Shown here piece after piece: positions 21,090-34,248 of a stretch of 48,020 nt of DNA. This stretch comes from Auriscalpium vulgare (taxonomy: Eukaryota > Basidiomycota > Agaricomycetes > Russulales > Auriscalpiaceae). The number at the start of each line of letters is the position of its first letter. The stretch's first letter is position 1. A program made the position numbers and the translations under genes. The DNA is taken from assembly GCA_019915015.1 (NCBI GenBank), contig JAHBBC010000075.1, forward strand, positions 1 to 48,020, given 5' to 3'. Under the pieces are notes generated by a model, which worked only from the letters and a program-made list of their open reading frames with translations, ran no database searches and was not told the DNA's origin.

Positions 21090-22075
21090 TAACATCCCCC
21101 ATACCCCGTCTCAATACTGGACCACACCCACCTCAACCACCCCGACTGGACCGCTGCAAACATATTCCAACCCTCCCCCGGCGTACGCACTACGCGCTCA
21201 CACCTCCCGACCCGCTCAAGCGCGTCTTTCACGCACTCGAGTCCGCGAGTTTATATATCGTACCCCACACCAAGCCCGTACCCCGTGCACGTCGTCGCCG
21301 ACGCCTGCCTCTGCCTTGCACACAGGAGAAGCTCGATGATGTAGGCCGCGAAAGGGTACCCGCCGCCGGTCATCGAAGCGCTCGCGCTCGCGCTATCGCA
21401 GCCCATCATCGCCGCTCCCGTACGACTCTTGGGACTCGGATTCTCGTCCAGTGAGACGACCCACTGCCGCCACGCCCAGCCGCCGGCGCTATCCAGATTT
21501 TGGCCCTTCAAACTGCCCCTCCCGCTCCACTTGCGCGTTCGCGCACACACCTCCACAAGCACGTCCCGACAAGCCCATCGAGTTCTTCTCCGCCCGAGAC
21601 TCTGCCTACGGCTGGCTCTCGCCCGTGTGGCCATGCTATATCCAAGCGTCCGGTCTCCCCATCCGAGCATTGGCTCGCAGCATATAACTTCGCCAGCGTC
21701 GAGCACTACGCCATGGCGCAGCGAGCACTATCGTTCAACGTCTTTCGACGAGTCAAGAACGTGCAGAAGCTCGGCGCGCGCTGAACTGGGAGATCATCAT
21801 GTTGGGAACATGGCAAACTAGGCTGCGCGCCGCCGGGGGAACGGCCCGCAGTGGGCGGAGGCGCGCGTCCAAGGTGTATTTCGATGGCTACTTGCACAAA
21901 GGTCAAGCAGCATCGTTCACAAGAAGCTCAGGCTGGGGAAACAGGCAACGAAAGCTGTGTATACAAGCCCCGACGAGTGGCGGAATCGGCAGGAGCATGT
22001 ACGTGCCGAAGGGAAGCACTCATGGGCATGACCGCGGTCGGGGGGAGCGTTGCAGGCAGTGCGGGCATTGTATAG
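21090..22075 (+). pseudogene. NADAR/YbiA-like domain gene, frameshifted relic
   Basis: Protein-like blocks follow each other on the plus strand in different frames. LKRVFHALESASLYIVPHTK is at about 21215-21275. PPPVIEALALALSQPIIAAP is at about 21360-21420, and IEFFSARDSAYGWLSPVW at about 21577-21630. After a frame change comes PSEHWLAAYNFASVEHYA (21661-21710), then KNVQKLGAR, NWEIIMLGTW (about 21784) and GGIGRSMYVP with KALMGM-like text (about 21978-22035). FFS..YGWLS, P-S-E-H, NWE and the final G-G-G-..-LMGM order resemble YbiA/NADAR proteins, which act on ADP-ribose adducts or riboflavin-pathway intermediates. The assignment is by motif order only. Several frameshifts make it a relic. Confidence 0.6.
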
Positions 22076-22079
22076 GGTA

Positions 22080-25000
22080 CAGGTAGCACGAAATTAGCGC
22101 ACTCGATACCTACATGAGTTCTTGCGCCAAAGAAAACGCTTGTATAATTACTACTTCTACTTCCTCTGCGGTGAACGATTAACTATCGTATTTTTTAAAT
22201 CGGCAGCTGAACGCCATACACATCAGCGAGTACTCCCTCGTCTCCACAAAGATGCGTTTTTGATTATTATTGCGGTAGTTTGCTCGACATTAATGCGCGA
22301 TATGGCTTCAAAGTACAAATTGCTGACGATTACATGCGGGGATGTCGGCGTCGAAGCGTGCGCTAAGCGACAGTCTATAACGACCCGGTTAACGGAATGA
22401 GTTTTTGAAAAGGACTTTCTTTTAGCATTAGCACACACCGAGATTATGTCCTCTCGGCCTCGTCCAACAGACTCCATTCTCTCCAATACATCCATCGTTA
22501 TAAACCGCCTATAAACCGCCTTTCCCTCTACGCTGATATGATCAACTAGCGATGCCGAGCGGCAGCGTTACGCCACGTGAAAACTTCGGGTACCGACCAG
22601 GAGCGTGCCAGGATGCTCTGTTAATCATAATCCGGAGGGCATCGGTATGGCGCCATTGCGACGTGATCGATCATGTGGGGAGATGTCGGCGATGTCGGGC
22701 TCCGGCTGCGTTGTTTGATGTTTTGCAAAGGAGAGCAGGGGCCGGCTTTCGTGAGACTACGCTCTCGCCGTGCACTGCTGCCGATCCTTGGGGGCAGAAG
22801 TAGAGGCGAAATAAGGGGACTGACATCGACGACGCGAGAGGATGGTAGCTTGAACAATTGACACGGAAAAAAGCACACACGACAGCGCAGACGAGTAAAG
22901 ATGCGGATGCAGACCCGCAAGCCTGGCAGGAGCGAGGACTACGCAGCAAGTCGGACACAGTCATGGCAAAGCAGGGGTGACGCCCGACGCCGTCCTTGAA
23001 GGGGGGGGCCTCCTATGGGCTTGCTGGATTATGAAGAGAACAGTCGAGCTTCGTGAGGGACGACGCTCTCACTCGCTCAGGGAAAGAGGAAAGGGAAGGC
23101 AAACGCGTGGGGAGGCGATTGGGGGGAGAGAGGCAGGAAGCAACGAGGGCCAAGGCTTCCCATTTTCCGCGAAGTCGGTTTTGGTTTCCCCGAGGCCTTT
23201 TGTGATTGGCTGCCACATCCGGGCCGTCCTTTGCCGGCGCGAATGGCCGTTCCAGGCCTACAACATCCGGACTGCATTATATCTTCAGACTATCTCCTGT
23301 GCCAACAGCCCACGCGATCGAACTGCTTCAGACAACGCTCAGCAATTACTGTACTAGTAGTCGCCGTGCTGCCTTACCACAGAAGACCTACTGTACTAGT
23401 ACTCGCCTCTACTGGCCCGCCCCTCACTGTCGCCGAACGCCGAGCACCTCACGGTGTTCAATGTGTCCGATTTCTAGAGCCGCCTGCCGCGTAGGACAGC
23501 CATGAAGTGCTCATCCAGAAGTCACTTGTACTCACATGCACCGCCATCTCTCCTCCTCCTGTCAACATCACCCACTCACACAATGTGACCTCCCGGGCTG
23601 CCGACTCTGGTGGCGCTCGAGCTCCCACAAAGAGATATCGCGGCGACCGCGGCAACCCACCGCGTCGCCATCAACTCCACAACACAGTGGGCAGATGTAC
23701 TCGCCATCGTCAATGCATTGTGATCGCCGTGACCTCGTGCGCCGCGTCGACACCCGCGCGAGACGAAGCTGTTCTTTCGATAGGGATATGATCGCGACGT
23801 GAGTCCTGGCGCGCCATGAACGATGCGCTGCGGGTCGCAGTATATCGGCCCATGGGCATACCTGGGGGCATGCCGCAGACGTTCGTTCTAGGTGTAGTGG
23901 CGAAACCATGGTCGGCTTTTGAAGGCTGGTGAGCGTGCCCGGTAGGCACCTGTCCGGCGTTTCTGTCTCCATCCGCTTCCCATGACTTAAGCTACGCAAA
24001 CCGACTGTATAGTCGTGGACGGTTACGTTCTTACTCGCCGTTCTGCGTATGCATGGTACCGGTTCCGTTGATCCCGCCGGACATCCTCATCACTTGGGGG
24101 GCACGCGCCACGACAACGCATGGCATTCATTCACCCAGCTCGATTTTCTGCAGTGCGTGCATCCGGGATTGAAGAACGACGAGCAAGTGTGAACAGTTGT
24201 CAACAGCTCGTGATGGGCGATCCAAATTGATAGTGCTACTGTCTCGCGGTGATGCGGTGAAGGCGACGTCTGGAGACCGAATCATCCAGAATTGCCACAA
24301 GTTTGATCATCCATGGGGCGGCGTATATACGTCCATTCCACAATTCGTAAGGGGCCTATCTCATATCGTCTTCCGCACTCGTCTTCCTCCATCTCAATCG
24401 CTTCCCGTATCATATCCATCGTCGGAGACATATGCGATCATTGGGTCATGCGGGGGTTAGGTCCCCTTCCATGTCCACATCCTCTCCCATATCGATACTT
24501 ACACCCTCATGTGCAGGCTGCCCGACGTAAAAAGGACATTGCTTGCAGTTTTATGGTGCCTCAATCAGCTCGGTGCGTGACGCGTGTATGACTTTTCCCG
24601 CACATGGCAAGAAACGGCTTTTTGTCGGGATTTGCCTTCGTCGTCTCCAGATGTCGTCGAAGGTCTTGAGGCCGATTAACTCATATCGCCGCCTCACAGC
24701 GAGGTTCGACGTGGTACAGTCCTCGGTTTTCTCGTGCACTGGCGATTGTGTTTGAAGCTGGCGCGTTCCCGTTGCGACTGTCGTCTATCATCTTCTCGAC
24801 TTCGTTTTCTTCGCCGTTAGGCTCTAGCTAGCTTCGCGGCCCATGCGGAGAGACGCCGGCATCATCTCGAGCAGCAATGTTTGGTTCCTCGACGACTCTT
24901 CAAGTGGTGTTCGGGATGCTCGTCGACCATGGAAGTTTTTTCGCCTGTTGCAGTCCTCGGTGAGGGCTTCCCTTCTCTCGGAATGTCGGCCCGAGATCCG

Positions 25001-27290
25001 CAAGTATTCGGCTGTCGAGAGTGGGCGCCCCTGCTTGCAGTTTGGCATGAGTCTTCTCTCCTCTCACAGTGGAAATCATATTTGCCCTCACCGGCTGATT
25101 TGTGGCTATCATTTTTGGTCGAGCGAGTCAAGGCTCCTCCGCTGCATGTGGGGCCGACAATATACGTCTTTCGCGACTATGGGACCATTCTCGCCCAATG
25201 TTCTCCGCTGTGGCATCGTGCTCGGCTACTAGTCGTCGGAATCCGTGTCTTTTCCTTTCCACCCCGAGCTGCCTTCACTCGTCCTCGCAACTCGGGCAAG
25301 ATGGCCCAACTGTCGGCCGTTGAACTGTGTTTTGACGTGGTGAACATCCCTCCACGCCACCCTCGCCTTGCAGAAAGCACGTCGTCTCGGCCCGGGTGGA
25401 TCCGCCATGTCCCATCACGGGAAGGTGTCCGGCTCCGTATCTCGTCTCGACGTGCAATGACTTGCATCTATTATTTGGGACTGTCGATGTGAACGAAAGG
25501 TAGCGAGCGGAGTGACGTGTGTAGATGGGGGGGCAGGTATTGGGTGTTGGCCTCGATCGTGTTGAAGCTGGAGTGTTGCGCGCGATTTCGAAAGGCGAGT
25601 GTGATGTCCTGGAGCAGTAATGAAGAGAACGTGTTATATGGCTGAGAACCAAGTTCATTACAGACAACAGGCAAGTGTCGTCCGCGAAGTTGCAGGACCG
25701 CCTTGGTCCTCCACGGACTCACCACATGCCCAAGCAGGCTCCTTGTACAACTTGTGGGATTGTTGCACTTACAATAAGTCCTCTTGTCCACGCGTTCATC
25801 CCCCGCGAGCGTTCGCTTTCCCAGTAAAGGTCATCTGCCAACGGTACGGTGCCTCGCCTGGATGACAGGGCCCTGGTTGTGGCATGGGCTACCGGCCTTT
25901 TTGTCTTTACTAGACCTGTGCTGGAGTGCCTTCGACAGTACTAGATTGCCTTGCTCCTGGCCTTAGTTGGTTGCTGACGCGCACGATCTCATCACAATGG
26001 CAGGACTGGGCAATGTTGTCGGTAGCGATGTCTCGCGGGCGCCTATGGGCGGTACTCGCTTATGTAATGCCTGTAGAACAATCGTGGTGCGTGCCTAGTG
26101 CGTGCCTCGTCCTCCTTCGAACACCCCTACTGCATCATATATACACAGCATGGATTTATCCACATATGGTTTCTAACGTCGTTTTCCGTTTGCCCACTGC
26201 GCAGTAACTCCGTATCGCAGAGCAACAGCATGTTGCTTGGTGCTTTCCAGCGTCCATAATAGGTCATCACATGGTTTTGAGTCCATTTTGTTCAGCCCAT
26301 CCAGCACTTCCCGGCGACAACGGCCTGTCCCCTCACTGGCAGGTAAAAGATTACTTGTCCTGCGAGATACGTTGAAAAAGCAACCCATATCTATGTGCAC
26401 ACAAATGCACCGTCAATCTCAATGCGCTAGCGGCTGGGAGCGGCTGGGATGCATCTTTATCGTTACTTACCCAGACAATTACCAAAGGTGCATGCTGGCA
26501 TGTGTTCGGCTATTGGCTAGTTTGTCACCGAGTCGACGAGATAATTGAGCGTGAACAATAATAACCATACGCCGCAGGTTCTTCCATCATCGCACAAATA
26601 GCCCGCCGGCGCTATACTGGTTTTGCTGTCGCAACAACAACCGCGGCCGTGCTATCGTCGCGTAGAGTTGGGCATACCCAGCTATAAGATGGCATTCAAG
26701 CATCGGCCTCATAGGATCCATGACTATCTCTCGACTCAAATACTCACGACTTTTGCGCGCTTGTCGTGCACTCATCTTGACGCTCGCTCTTCACAGTCCT
26801 CTCCTCTTTTATCGCCATGCACACGATGATTCATCCGCACGGACATCAATGATCGCCATCAGCCTTGACGAGCGGTGCGACGTCCTGTGGCGTGCCCTTT
26901 ACGTGGACGAATCACCCAAACTGTCCGGCGGCAGGTGGTGCCAGGCCGTACATGTCCACATGCACCCGAAACAACGAAACAAACTGGCCATGCCGAGATT
27001 TCTGGGCACTGTGAAAAGACGCGCTGATGCGTTACCATGAGTACGCCGCGACTCGGGAAGCGTTTGGAACGAAGAAAGGGGAAAAGTGGAGGAGAGAGGG
27101 ACCTGAACCTGAATATGATGTGATGTCGACGCGGCGAATTCGACGATGAGCTGTCACTCCTGCTGCGGTAATCAATTCGAGATCGCCGGTGGCTCCAGAA
27201 CTGATAACTCTCCGACAGGAAAGGGAATGGGATTCGCGAGCCGGTGTCCGCCCCGACGACGCCCATGTCGGACATCTAGGGAAGGAGCCA
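22080..27290. other. Long stretch without a recognisable gene
   Basis: No family could be named. A hint of repetition is TACTGTACTAGTA at 23347-23359 and 23389-23401, 42 bp apart. Coding-like patches on the plus strand include about 23660-23710 (THRVAINSTTQWADVLAIVN), about 24100-24190 (RHDNAWHSFTQLDFLQ) and the 203-codon open frame 24881-25492, which lacks a recognisable motif. These may be relics or chance frames in about 55% GC DNA. Confidence 0.3.
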
Positions 27291-27312
27291 CGATCGCGTC
27301 GCAACAAAATGC

Positions 27313-29021
27313 TTGCCTCGCACAGCAAATGCGCTAATCCATCACATGAGGTCGGCGTCCGGTTCCAATGACAGTTGGGAATACCTAGGCCTGGAGGCAG
27401 TATGGGTGACGCAGCGCCCAACGCCGCCTCCCTTCCTCCCTCGCATGCGCATACAACGGCAAAGATTGGAATACAGGCCGGAAGCCAAACAGACCGATGT
27501 TTACCCAGGGGACATCGATGCCACCATGGGTGGCAAACGGCGGTATGTTCCTGCACACCGCGACTGCTGCGCCGAACCGCCGAACACTCGCGCGCCCCCA
27601 GACTACAGCACGCAATCAAGCGTCCCCACTGCCCAGTCATTCAAGGAGCTTGTGGCGGATTGCAGATGCTGCTGCGGAGGCAGAGGCGATCGGACCCAGC
27701 GTGCAATGAATCCGGAGCAGCCTGCCCGGTCCATCCATCGACAACGCCCCGCTCCGCAGGAGGCAGTATGGTTTGAGGGTAGCTGTTTTTGGCGGTGGTA
27801 CCATACGCCAATCATGGGCTACCTTGAGATCACCGCCGGCGGCCGGGTCCCGCACTCCCGTCGGCGCACAGGCTCCAGCACAGCATGCCAGCGCGAGGGA
27901 GCCCGTCGGATGGGCCGGCGCCCCCACCCACAAATAACCGGCTCCATTCCTCTGCATCGCAGGGACTGAGGACGGCTACCCTCCAAAGGCGTACCACGCC
28001 AGCGAAGACTCCGTCGTACGCCAGAAAACCACCATCTGGCAAGAACGCTTCCGAGAACGCCGGCGGAGCCGTTGGCGACGACTGGATTACCAACCGTCGA
28101 GAGCCTGCTCCCAACTCGTGCACAGGTGTCGAAAACTCCCTGTGACAGAGCATGGCGTAGGTTCATGGCAGTTCCTTCCGCGCTCATGGCGCTCAGGGAG
28201 CACAATCCATACCTGCCGACACCTACCCTGGAATATCGGATGGCAGACGTGCACGCGCATGCCAAGGAGGGTTCAAACCAGCGACATGATCTGCCCGCCC
28301 TCTCCCCGTGTCGCGAGGCCATATACGGCAATGTTCCCCTGACACCCGACTCCAATGGGCGACCATAGGACTTCAGCAGAGAATGCATGGACAAACCAAA
28401 GCGGCGTGGCATATCCCAGATATCGGAACGCATACGCGGACGGCGGCGCAAACGCTCGTTGACATGAGATATCTGCGCCAATGGCGTGAAGGGGTTGACG
28501 ACGCGATGGACGACGAGGACGACGTCTGGGGGAGGACTTGACGACGCAATGGCAGCGGAATTTCCGGTCGACTGATGGGCAGTGGCGACAGTGCGAAGCG
28601 ATGCTATTGTGATTGATGACGACGACGACGAGATACAGATACTATGACCTGTCTTGGTAGGTCGAGTCGAGCCACTCGCAGTGTGTGGCGGCTTCCCTCG
28701 CCCGGAGTGCAAGTATGAGATGGGAAGTCCTGATGCGATGGAGTGTAGGGCCGCCAGCTGGTAGTGACGGAGTGCGATGCTACTCACCATGGACAAACTA
28801 GAGTATGTCGTATCCCTGGGCCAGTACTTGTGCATGGTGCATCGTATTGTCATATTGTGATCATGGAGGAGGGCAATTAAATGGCACATTGATCTCGACA
28901 TCCTGTCAGTGGTTTCGGCGCCGGTGCTGTCTGCCGACCAGTACGCGTCTCCGAGGTCCTGGTCAGGCTTGGTGGTGCCAGTTGGACGAAAGGTACTGTC
29001 CAAATATTCGCAGTCTGACAT
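27313..29021. other. Region of long overlapping open frames, both strands, unassigned
   Basis: The minus strand has a 400-codon open frame at 27819-29021, the longest single-strand frame in the decayed area. The plus strand has long frames 27313-27969 and pieces to 28541 ending in a protein-like LRQWREGVDDAMDDEDDVW. Neither shows a domain I know. The plus-strand text in several frames (MGDAAPNAASLPPSH, PPKAYHASEDSVVRQKTT) looks more like real protein than the Ser/Arg-rich minus frame. I read it as a possible decayed plus-strand gene with antisense shadow, but the opposite is possible. Confidence 0.25.
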
Positions 29022-29410
29022 AAGTATACAATTTCGCCTGCATGAACAATGCGTGTAAACGATGAAACAGGACAGCGGTCGTCATTCCCTGGTATCACGG
29101 ACTACTGCCTAATAGCCAATGTCCCATAACATCCACCCAACACGCACTCGAAGGTGACCGGGGGGACCCTCCCTTCTTGGGCCCGGAGAGCAGAGCGTTT
29201 CTTGTCGAACGTACCCCCGGGGAACCAGCGCGCGGCGGAGCCGTCCAAAGCGTGTCGTCGGATAGAGCCCGTATGGTCCGTCCCTGCGTAGATCATTGGC
29301 ACCGCTTCCGCATGGTCATGTCATACAGTGCTCCCCCGCCCGAACGAGAGAGTACTCCGGCTCACAAAGCGCGACGTACTCATTCTTCCGTCCACTTGTA
29401 CACCTTGAGT

Positions 29411-30890
29411 TTATCGCTGTTCTTCCACAGAAAACTGCGCATGCACAGGTTTGTCAGCGACTCTACCGATTCGCGATAGGAATTCCACGTCCGATTCCCC
29501 GCCGGCGAAGTACGACCCCTTCGACTGGCGTACGCCCCTGACCACCCATGCACCAAACCGCTTCGTTCGCGTCAGGGGGGACAGACCGACAACGACCGCG
29601 CAGCAAATGATCCTCACATCGCGAGTAGAGCGTGCTGCAGAGAGATGCCATGTTGTTCCGGACTGTAGAAGGAGGCGTCCATGATTTTGGCATACGGGCG
29701 AGCGCGGGGGGTAAAAAAGTACGTCTGATCTACAGTACGCGTTGAGTTTCACAGACAAGATGCGAAACAAGAACTCGCACCTTCGTCCAGCAAGCGTAAC
29801 CAGTCAGCACCGGTGTCGTCACCTCCTCCTCCCCACGAGCTTTAACGTCCCGCCTTTCCACCTTCGGCGTAATCAAACTCGTATCCCTTATCCACATTCG
29901 ATCACCCGCGAACCCTTGAACACGGCGCACACTCGCCGGTAACGAATGGCTGCGCAGCAAATGCGACCCATGTGTGCTGTCGGCGCAGGCGCCGACCGCC
30001 ACATCGGGAGCGTCGCGTAGTGTGTTGGTGCTGTGGGCGCGATTCTGGTGGAGGTGGTTGCGCGGCGCGGTAGGAAAGGAAGGATGACTCCAGCGCGACG
30101 GTGGAGACGAGGGTGCGAAAGTCGTGTGACTGCGTGTGCGTGAGGACGGTGAGGCTGGCGCGGACGGCCTGTGGGATGTGACGGGTAGCGCGTGATAGGC
30201 GAGTGCTGGGAATCGCCATGCGGGCTGGTGCGGGCGTGGTGAGTTGAGAGCGCGCGGCGGGTGTCGTGTCCGTGGACGCGGATTCCGCTTGCGACTCCGG
30301 GGCTGGCGACGGTGAGATGGCAGTAAATCCCGCGAGCAATCAATCACGGCTGCTTCAATCTCATTTATCGCCTGCAGAGCAGCCGAGACTTTGATCTCAT
30401 CGACAGTGTAGGCCAGGCTGTGGCGTCACGGCCGCTCGTGATGGAGTCGCCCCGCCCCCACGTGGGTGCAGACCCTGTGGCCTGCTATGCCAGTAACAGG
30501 GGTCATCCTCATGCTCCAGCAGCTCCGCGAGGAAGCCTGCTGGTTTTTCTCTGTCGCTGCCCGCGCCTCTTCAAAGAATCTGCCTTTAGAGGGGTGGCGG
30601 GGGCAGGTCGAGGCCTCGCTGTCGCTAAGGACACAGGCGGCGCGATGGGATCCTCTTGCTCTGGCACAGATATGAAGGAGCCGAAAGTCGGCAGAGGCCG
30701 TGCTGAAATGTGGTGGGTGTAGTCGGCGCGGGTTGGCATCGGGACGATCGGGGTGGTTGGTGCACGAGGCGTTGCGGAGAGAAAAGAGTGGAGAAAATGT
30801 CTTCCTTCTGCTCTCTCGAGCTTGGTGGTGGTTTCAGTGGTTGCGGGTATGAGAGAAGGTATGGAGTCTCAATGAGTCGCATGGTGCCTG
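29411..30890 (-). pseudogene. Unassigned coding-like region on the minus strand, frame-broken
   Basis: Protein-like text runs downstream on the minus strand through changing frames. It starts with MPTRADYTHHISARPLPTFG and VPEQEDPIAPPVSLATARP (30640-30739). Next come FLAELLEHEDDPCYWHSR (about 30485-30545), VDEIKVSAALQAINEIEAAV (about 30345-30405) and VRASLTVLTHTQSHDFRTLV (about 30100-30160). Later blocks are GDRMWIRDTSLITPKVERR (about 29850-29910) and RFGAWVVRGVRQSKGSYFAG (about 29500-29560). The consistent direction and composition argue for one gene rather than chance. I do not recognise the family. Some frame changes may be introns, but at least one (between the DDPCYW and VDEIK blocks) lacks obvious splice sites. 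Confidence 0.4.
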
Positions 30891-30999
30891 CCAGGTGTGG
30901 TTCAAGTAAGCTAGCTGATCACCTCTGTGAGTCCCCCTTTCGCCATCCTCACCTAGCGCCCGAAAACACACTTCGCCTTTAGACCAAAAAGCGTCAACT

Positions 31000-33900
31000 G
31001 AACTACAAATTGGTGGCTACAGATGGTGGGTGGAATATATCGATTGTGATGTCTTCCGATCTTGTCCAAGGCTTCTACGCTGTATCGGTTCAATGGAATG
31101 ACGCTCCAGCTCGTCGGATAACAGCACGTAGAGTATGGAGGTGGATGTGTTGACTGATTCGAGAAGGGCGAGCATGAGAGGCATTCGCAGCGGGCCACGC
31201 GCTGATATCGCCACATTTGAACTTTGAAGTCTGAAGTTGTTGCCTCTCTACTTGCTATTCCTGACATGCGGATTTTTATGCACTGTTCAAGAGTGACTTA
31301 GTGCTTATTGCTATATGTGAGTCTGGGCTATCATCTCAGTACCAGCATACTGGAATCCACTAGTTGTCGGGCTGGCCGAGTTACCAGATTGCCCTTATAG
31401 ATATCGAGCTCACATGTTATCTAACTCAACTCGACTTCAGATATCCGTGACCACTCGGCCAGAAGGATGTATCCTCCCACGTTTCGGCAGGTGGCAGGCT
31501 GGCACATATCTTCACCTTCCCGTCAAAGGCTTCAATAGTGGCCTCCGTGTTCAAGCAGCAGAATCTGAGACCTGTCAGACCGAATACCTATCTCCCCCAC
31601 ATATCTACTTCTCTGTCGTGATTGTGTCAGACTTGTGTGTGCCCACTTCGAAAACTCCTCCAAGGTCCCTCGACGAAGCAGCTAACGTTATCGACCATAG
31701 CAAAGCTGCGCCGTCCTGGAAGAGCTACTGATAGAATGGAACAACATCCGCTAAACTGGGGCGTCACCTCGCCCATCCGTGCATGCAACAGTCTCAGTTA
31801 GCTCTCCTTCTTCGCCGTCTTTCTATCTTTCTGGTCACAGGCCGGGTTGTCGGGGTCATATAGGATGTCCCTGGAAGATTATGCGCGCCGTCTATGCTCT
31901 CATGGAACGACGAAGCGAACGCTCTCAGCGGTTTACTGGATCACAGACCACATCCTTTCTAAAGAGCGGCGAGCGTCGACCCTTCCTGGTCATGCAGGAC
32001 TGGCAATTTCTATCAGCGGTTTTGCTTTAATTTATTTCGCCTGACTCATGGCGCGGCCAACTGACGCCGCAGACTGAGTTGCCCTTATGTGCTGCGGAGT
32101 GCATGGTGTTGCGACCGCTCGTATCCCGCGCCCGAAGTACACACCGGACACTCATTTTACCAGTCGATCGTACAGCATGTCAAGACTTCAGCGGTATGTG
32201 ACATCGCTTGCACACAACGCTGCCAGTGAACTTTTGGTCACCGGTGGTGCGCCGCTGTGTGTACTCGCCGACGAGCCGCGCAGTTTGAGGGGAACTCTCG
32301 TCTACATCAGGTCGACTCATCACGGTGGGCTGACGCATCGGAAAACAGGAGCTACCCACCGCGCTGTTCTCCGTGACTGGCGTCCTGTTTAGGATACCCG
32401 AATCGCACAAACTGCTCCGATTGCATGGCGATGCACACATTACTGCTCCCTAATAGCATAGCCTCGGGCTGCGCGAGCTGTTGTCTCCTGTCAAATGGCA
32501 CGAGCCGCTAGCCACAGGCGCCCGAAGTTAGCCAACAGGCCGACTTCGACAGTGCAAAGGGTGCAACAGGAATTTCGGGTGCAGTGCGGGCAACACATGC
32601 AACCGGTATGTGCATATTCACATCTGGCGACAGCTCCAGCTGCTCACATTCAGGAGCGCATCAAACGCGCATCGGTGGGGGGACGGGAAAAAGCCGTGAG
32701 GTGGAGAATGTAGTGTCGAGTGTTCATATCGGTGAGCACGTGTAAGTCGTACGGTCACTATACGTGTAGAGGGCTATCGAGGTAAACCCTGCTCAGTCAT
32801 CTGTTTCATCGGGTGTCGTCATCGTCGCTTCGTCTAGCTCGTCATTTCCTCTGGTCCGACTCATCGCCGACCTCTCGCCGACCGCTCGCTGACCTCTCGC
32901 TGCCTCTGATCTCACCGAGTTCCCTCCGCTCCCGTCCGCTTCGACTGACTCTCGTCCGAGGTACTCCTGCGTCTTCCCTCTTCTGACCACCGCGCATTTC
33001 GAAGTGGACGACCACCTGGTGCGTCGTCCTGGCCCCCCCCGCCTCGTCCATCTCTTTGGAATCGGCACGTCATCGCCTCGATTGTCCGTCATCCTCCCTC
33101 ATCCGATCCGCGACACCTCGCTCTCGCCTTTCGAGCCTCCTCCTGCGCCTGCAATCGCTGGCATCTATCATTCGTGCTTCTGGTGTGCCATACCGCGTTC
33201 TGGGCGTCTAGGGTCGTCCACAATACTCGCAGGAGTATTTGGTGCCATTGTGCTCCGCGACTTCTTCAGTGCCGCTGCAGTTATCACTTCCTGTGAACGC
33301 TCTTCTTGGCAGGTGCTGCAAATACGTCTCACGTTGAGTGTTGACGTTCGCTGGCACTCTTCAGCTTCTCTTCGCGGGCGGACCCCCTGGGAGTGGCGTC
33401 TGAGACGTTGTCCTCAACAGCCGTCCTCATCGTCGTGTGTGTGGCGCGCTGGCCTACCTGACGCATTTTCAAGGTCCATGGGTTGAGTTTCGCATGACAG
33501 CAGGTCCAGCTGGAGCTGGTTGCGCCACGGCGGGGCGGGGTCCAACGTCCGACACCTCAACATATTGGGTTCGTGGGCGTGGTGGAGCTGCGGGGTTGGA
33601 ACGAATCTGATATCCTGAATGCAGGTGGCAGATGGTCGGGCGGGATATGCATTAATGGGAGCGACAGCCCGTAATTATACACAGGTGTAGCGCCTGTTGA
33701 ATGTTAGTGGGTCTTTAGTTGTTTGCCTGCCCTTCGCATACCGTCCTTTATTAGTGTCTGACGCATGCTTCGCTGCGCGCTTTTCTAGACCGATCTGACC
33801 AAAGCATCCTTGTCAAGGACGTTTAAAGCACAGGGCCTTTCGCTATCGGCAACTCCTGCACGTTTGCCGCGACCGTCCTCATGCCAACCCCGTTTCTCCA

Positions 33901-34240
33901 GCCTCGAATTGTTCTCTTAATGCAGGCTCTTGTGTGACGAGCGACAGCATTCTGCGTGTGCACTGCATCGCGGCGTCCGCCGCCATTGTACTCCCATCGC
34001 GAACGCGGTTGCCTTGTTCTTCGTGATCCCCGTCGCGACCTTGTCTGACATCGCGCAGCGCGGCCTATAGGACAAACAACATGCCTAGTATGTGCATGGG
34101 CGTCCAGGGTGAGCAGCTATTGCAACTTCATGGGCAGGGTGAGAGGGTAGCGGAGCATGGCTTTTGAGAGTACCATATGCAGAGCGAAGCCGTGCGTTAC
34201 AATGTTGATGTGTCCGTTTCGTGGTTGTACTTGTGTGTGT
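31000..34240. other. Stretch without a recognisable gene
   Basis: Open frames here are short or lack motifs. A plus-strand frame at 33004-33486 (160 codons) and its antisense at 32793-33092 (Arg/Asp/Glu-rich) overlap, and neither could be assigned. From 33490 to 34240 I see nothing but AT/GC-mixed spacer. Confidence 0.4.
32868..32908. repeat. Short tandem repeat, 11-bp unit
   Basis: Three consecutive 11-bp units CGACCTCTCGC, CGACCGCTCGC and TGACCTCTCGC fill 32868-32900, followed by a partial fourth. It lies in an unassigned region and on the minus strand would encode a Gly/Glu/Arg-Ser-rich stretch. Confidence 0.75.
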
Positions 34241-34248
34241 GTGTCCCC

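Noticed and set aside
28261..28300. tRNA T-loop-like GGTTCAAACC
   Set aside because: The flanking bases do not pair into a T-stem, and no acceptor or anticodon arm could be drawn.
27819..29021. 400-codon minus-strand open frame as a real gene
   Set aside because: Its composition is Ser/Arg-rich with no domain, and the opposite strand is at least as protein-like. Stop-free runs of this size occur as antisense shadows in GC-rich genes.
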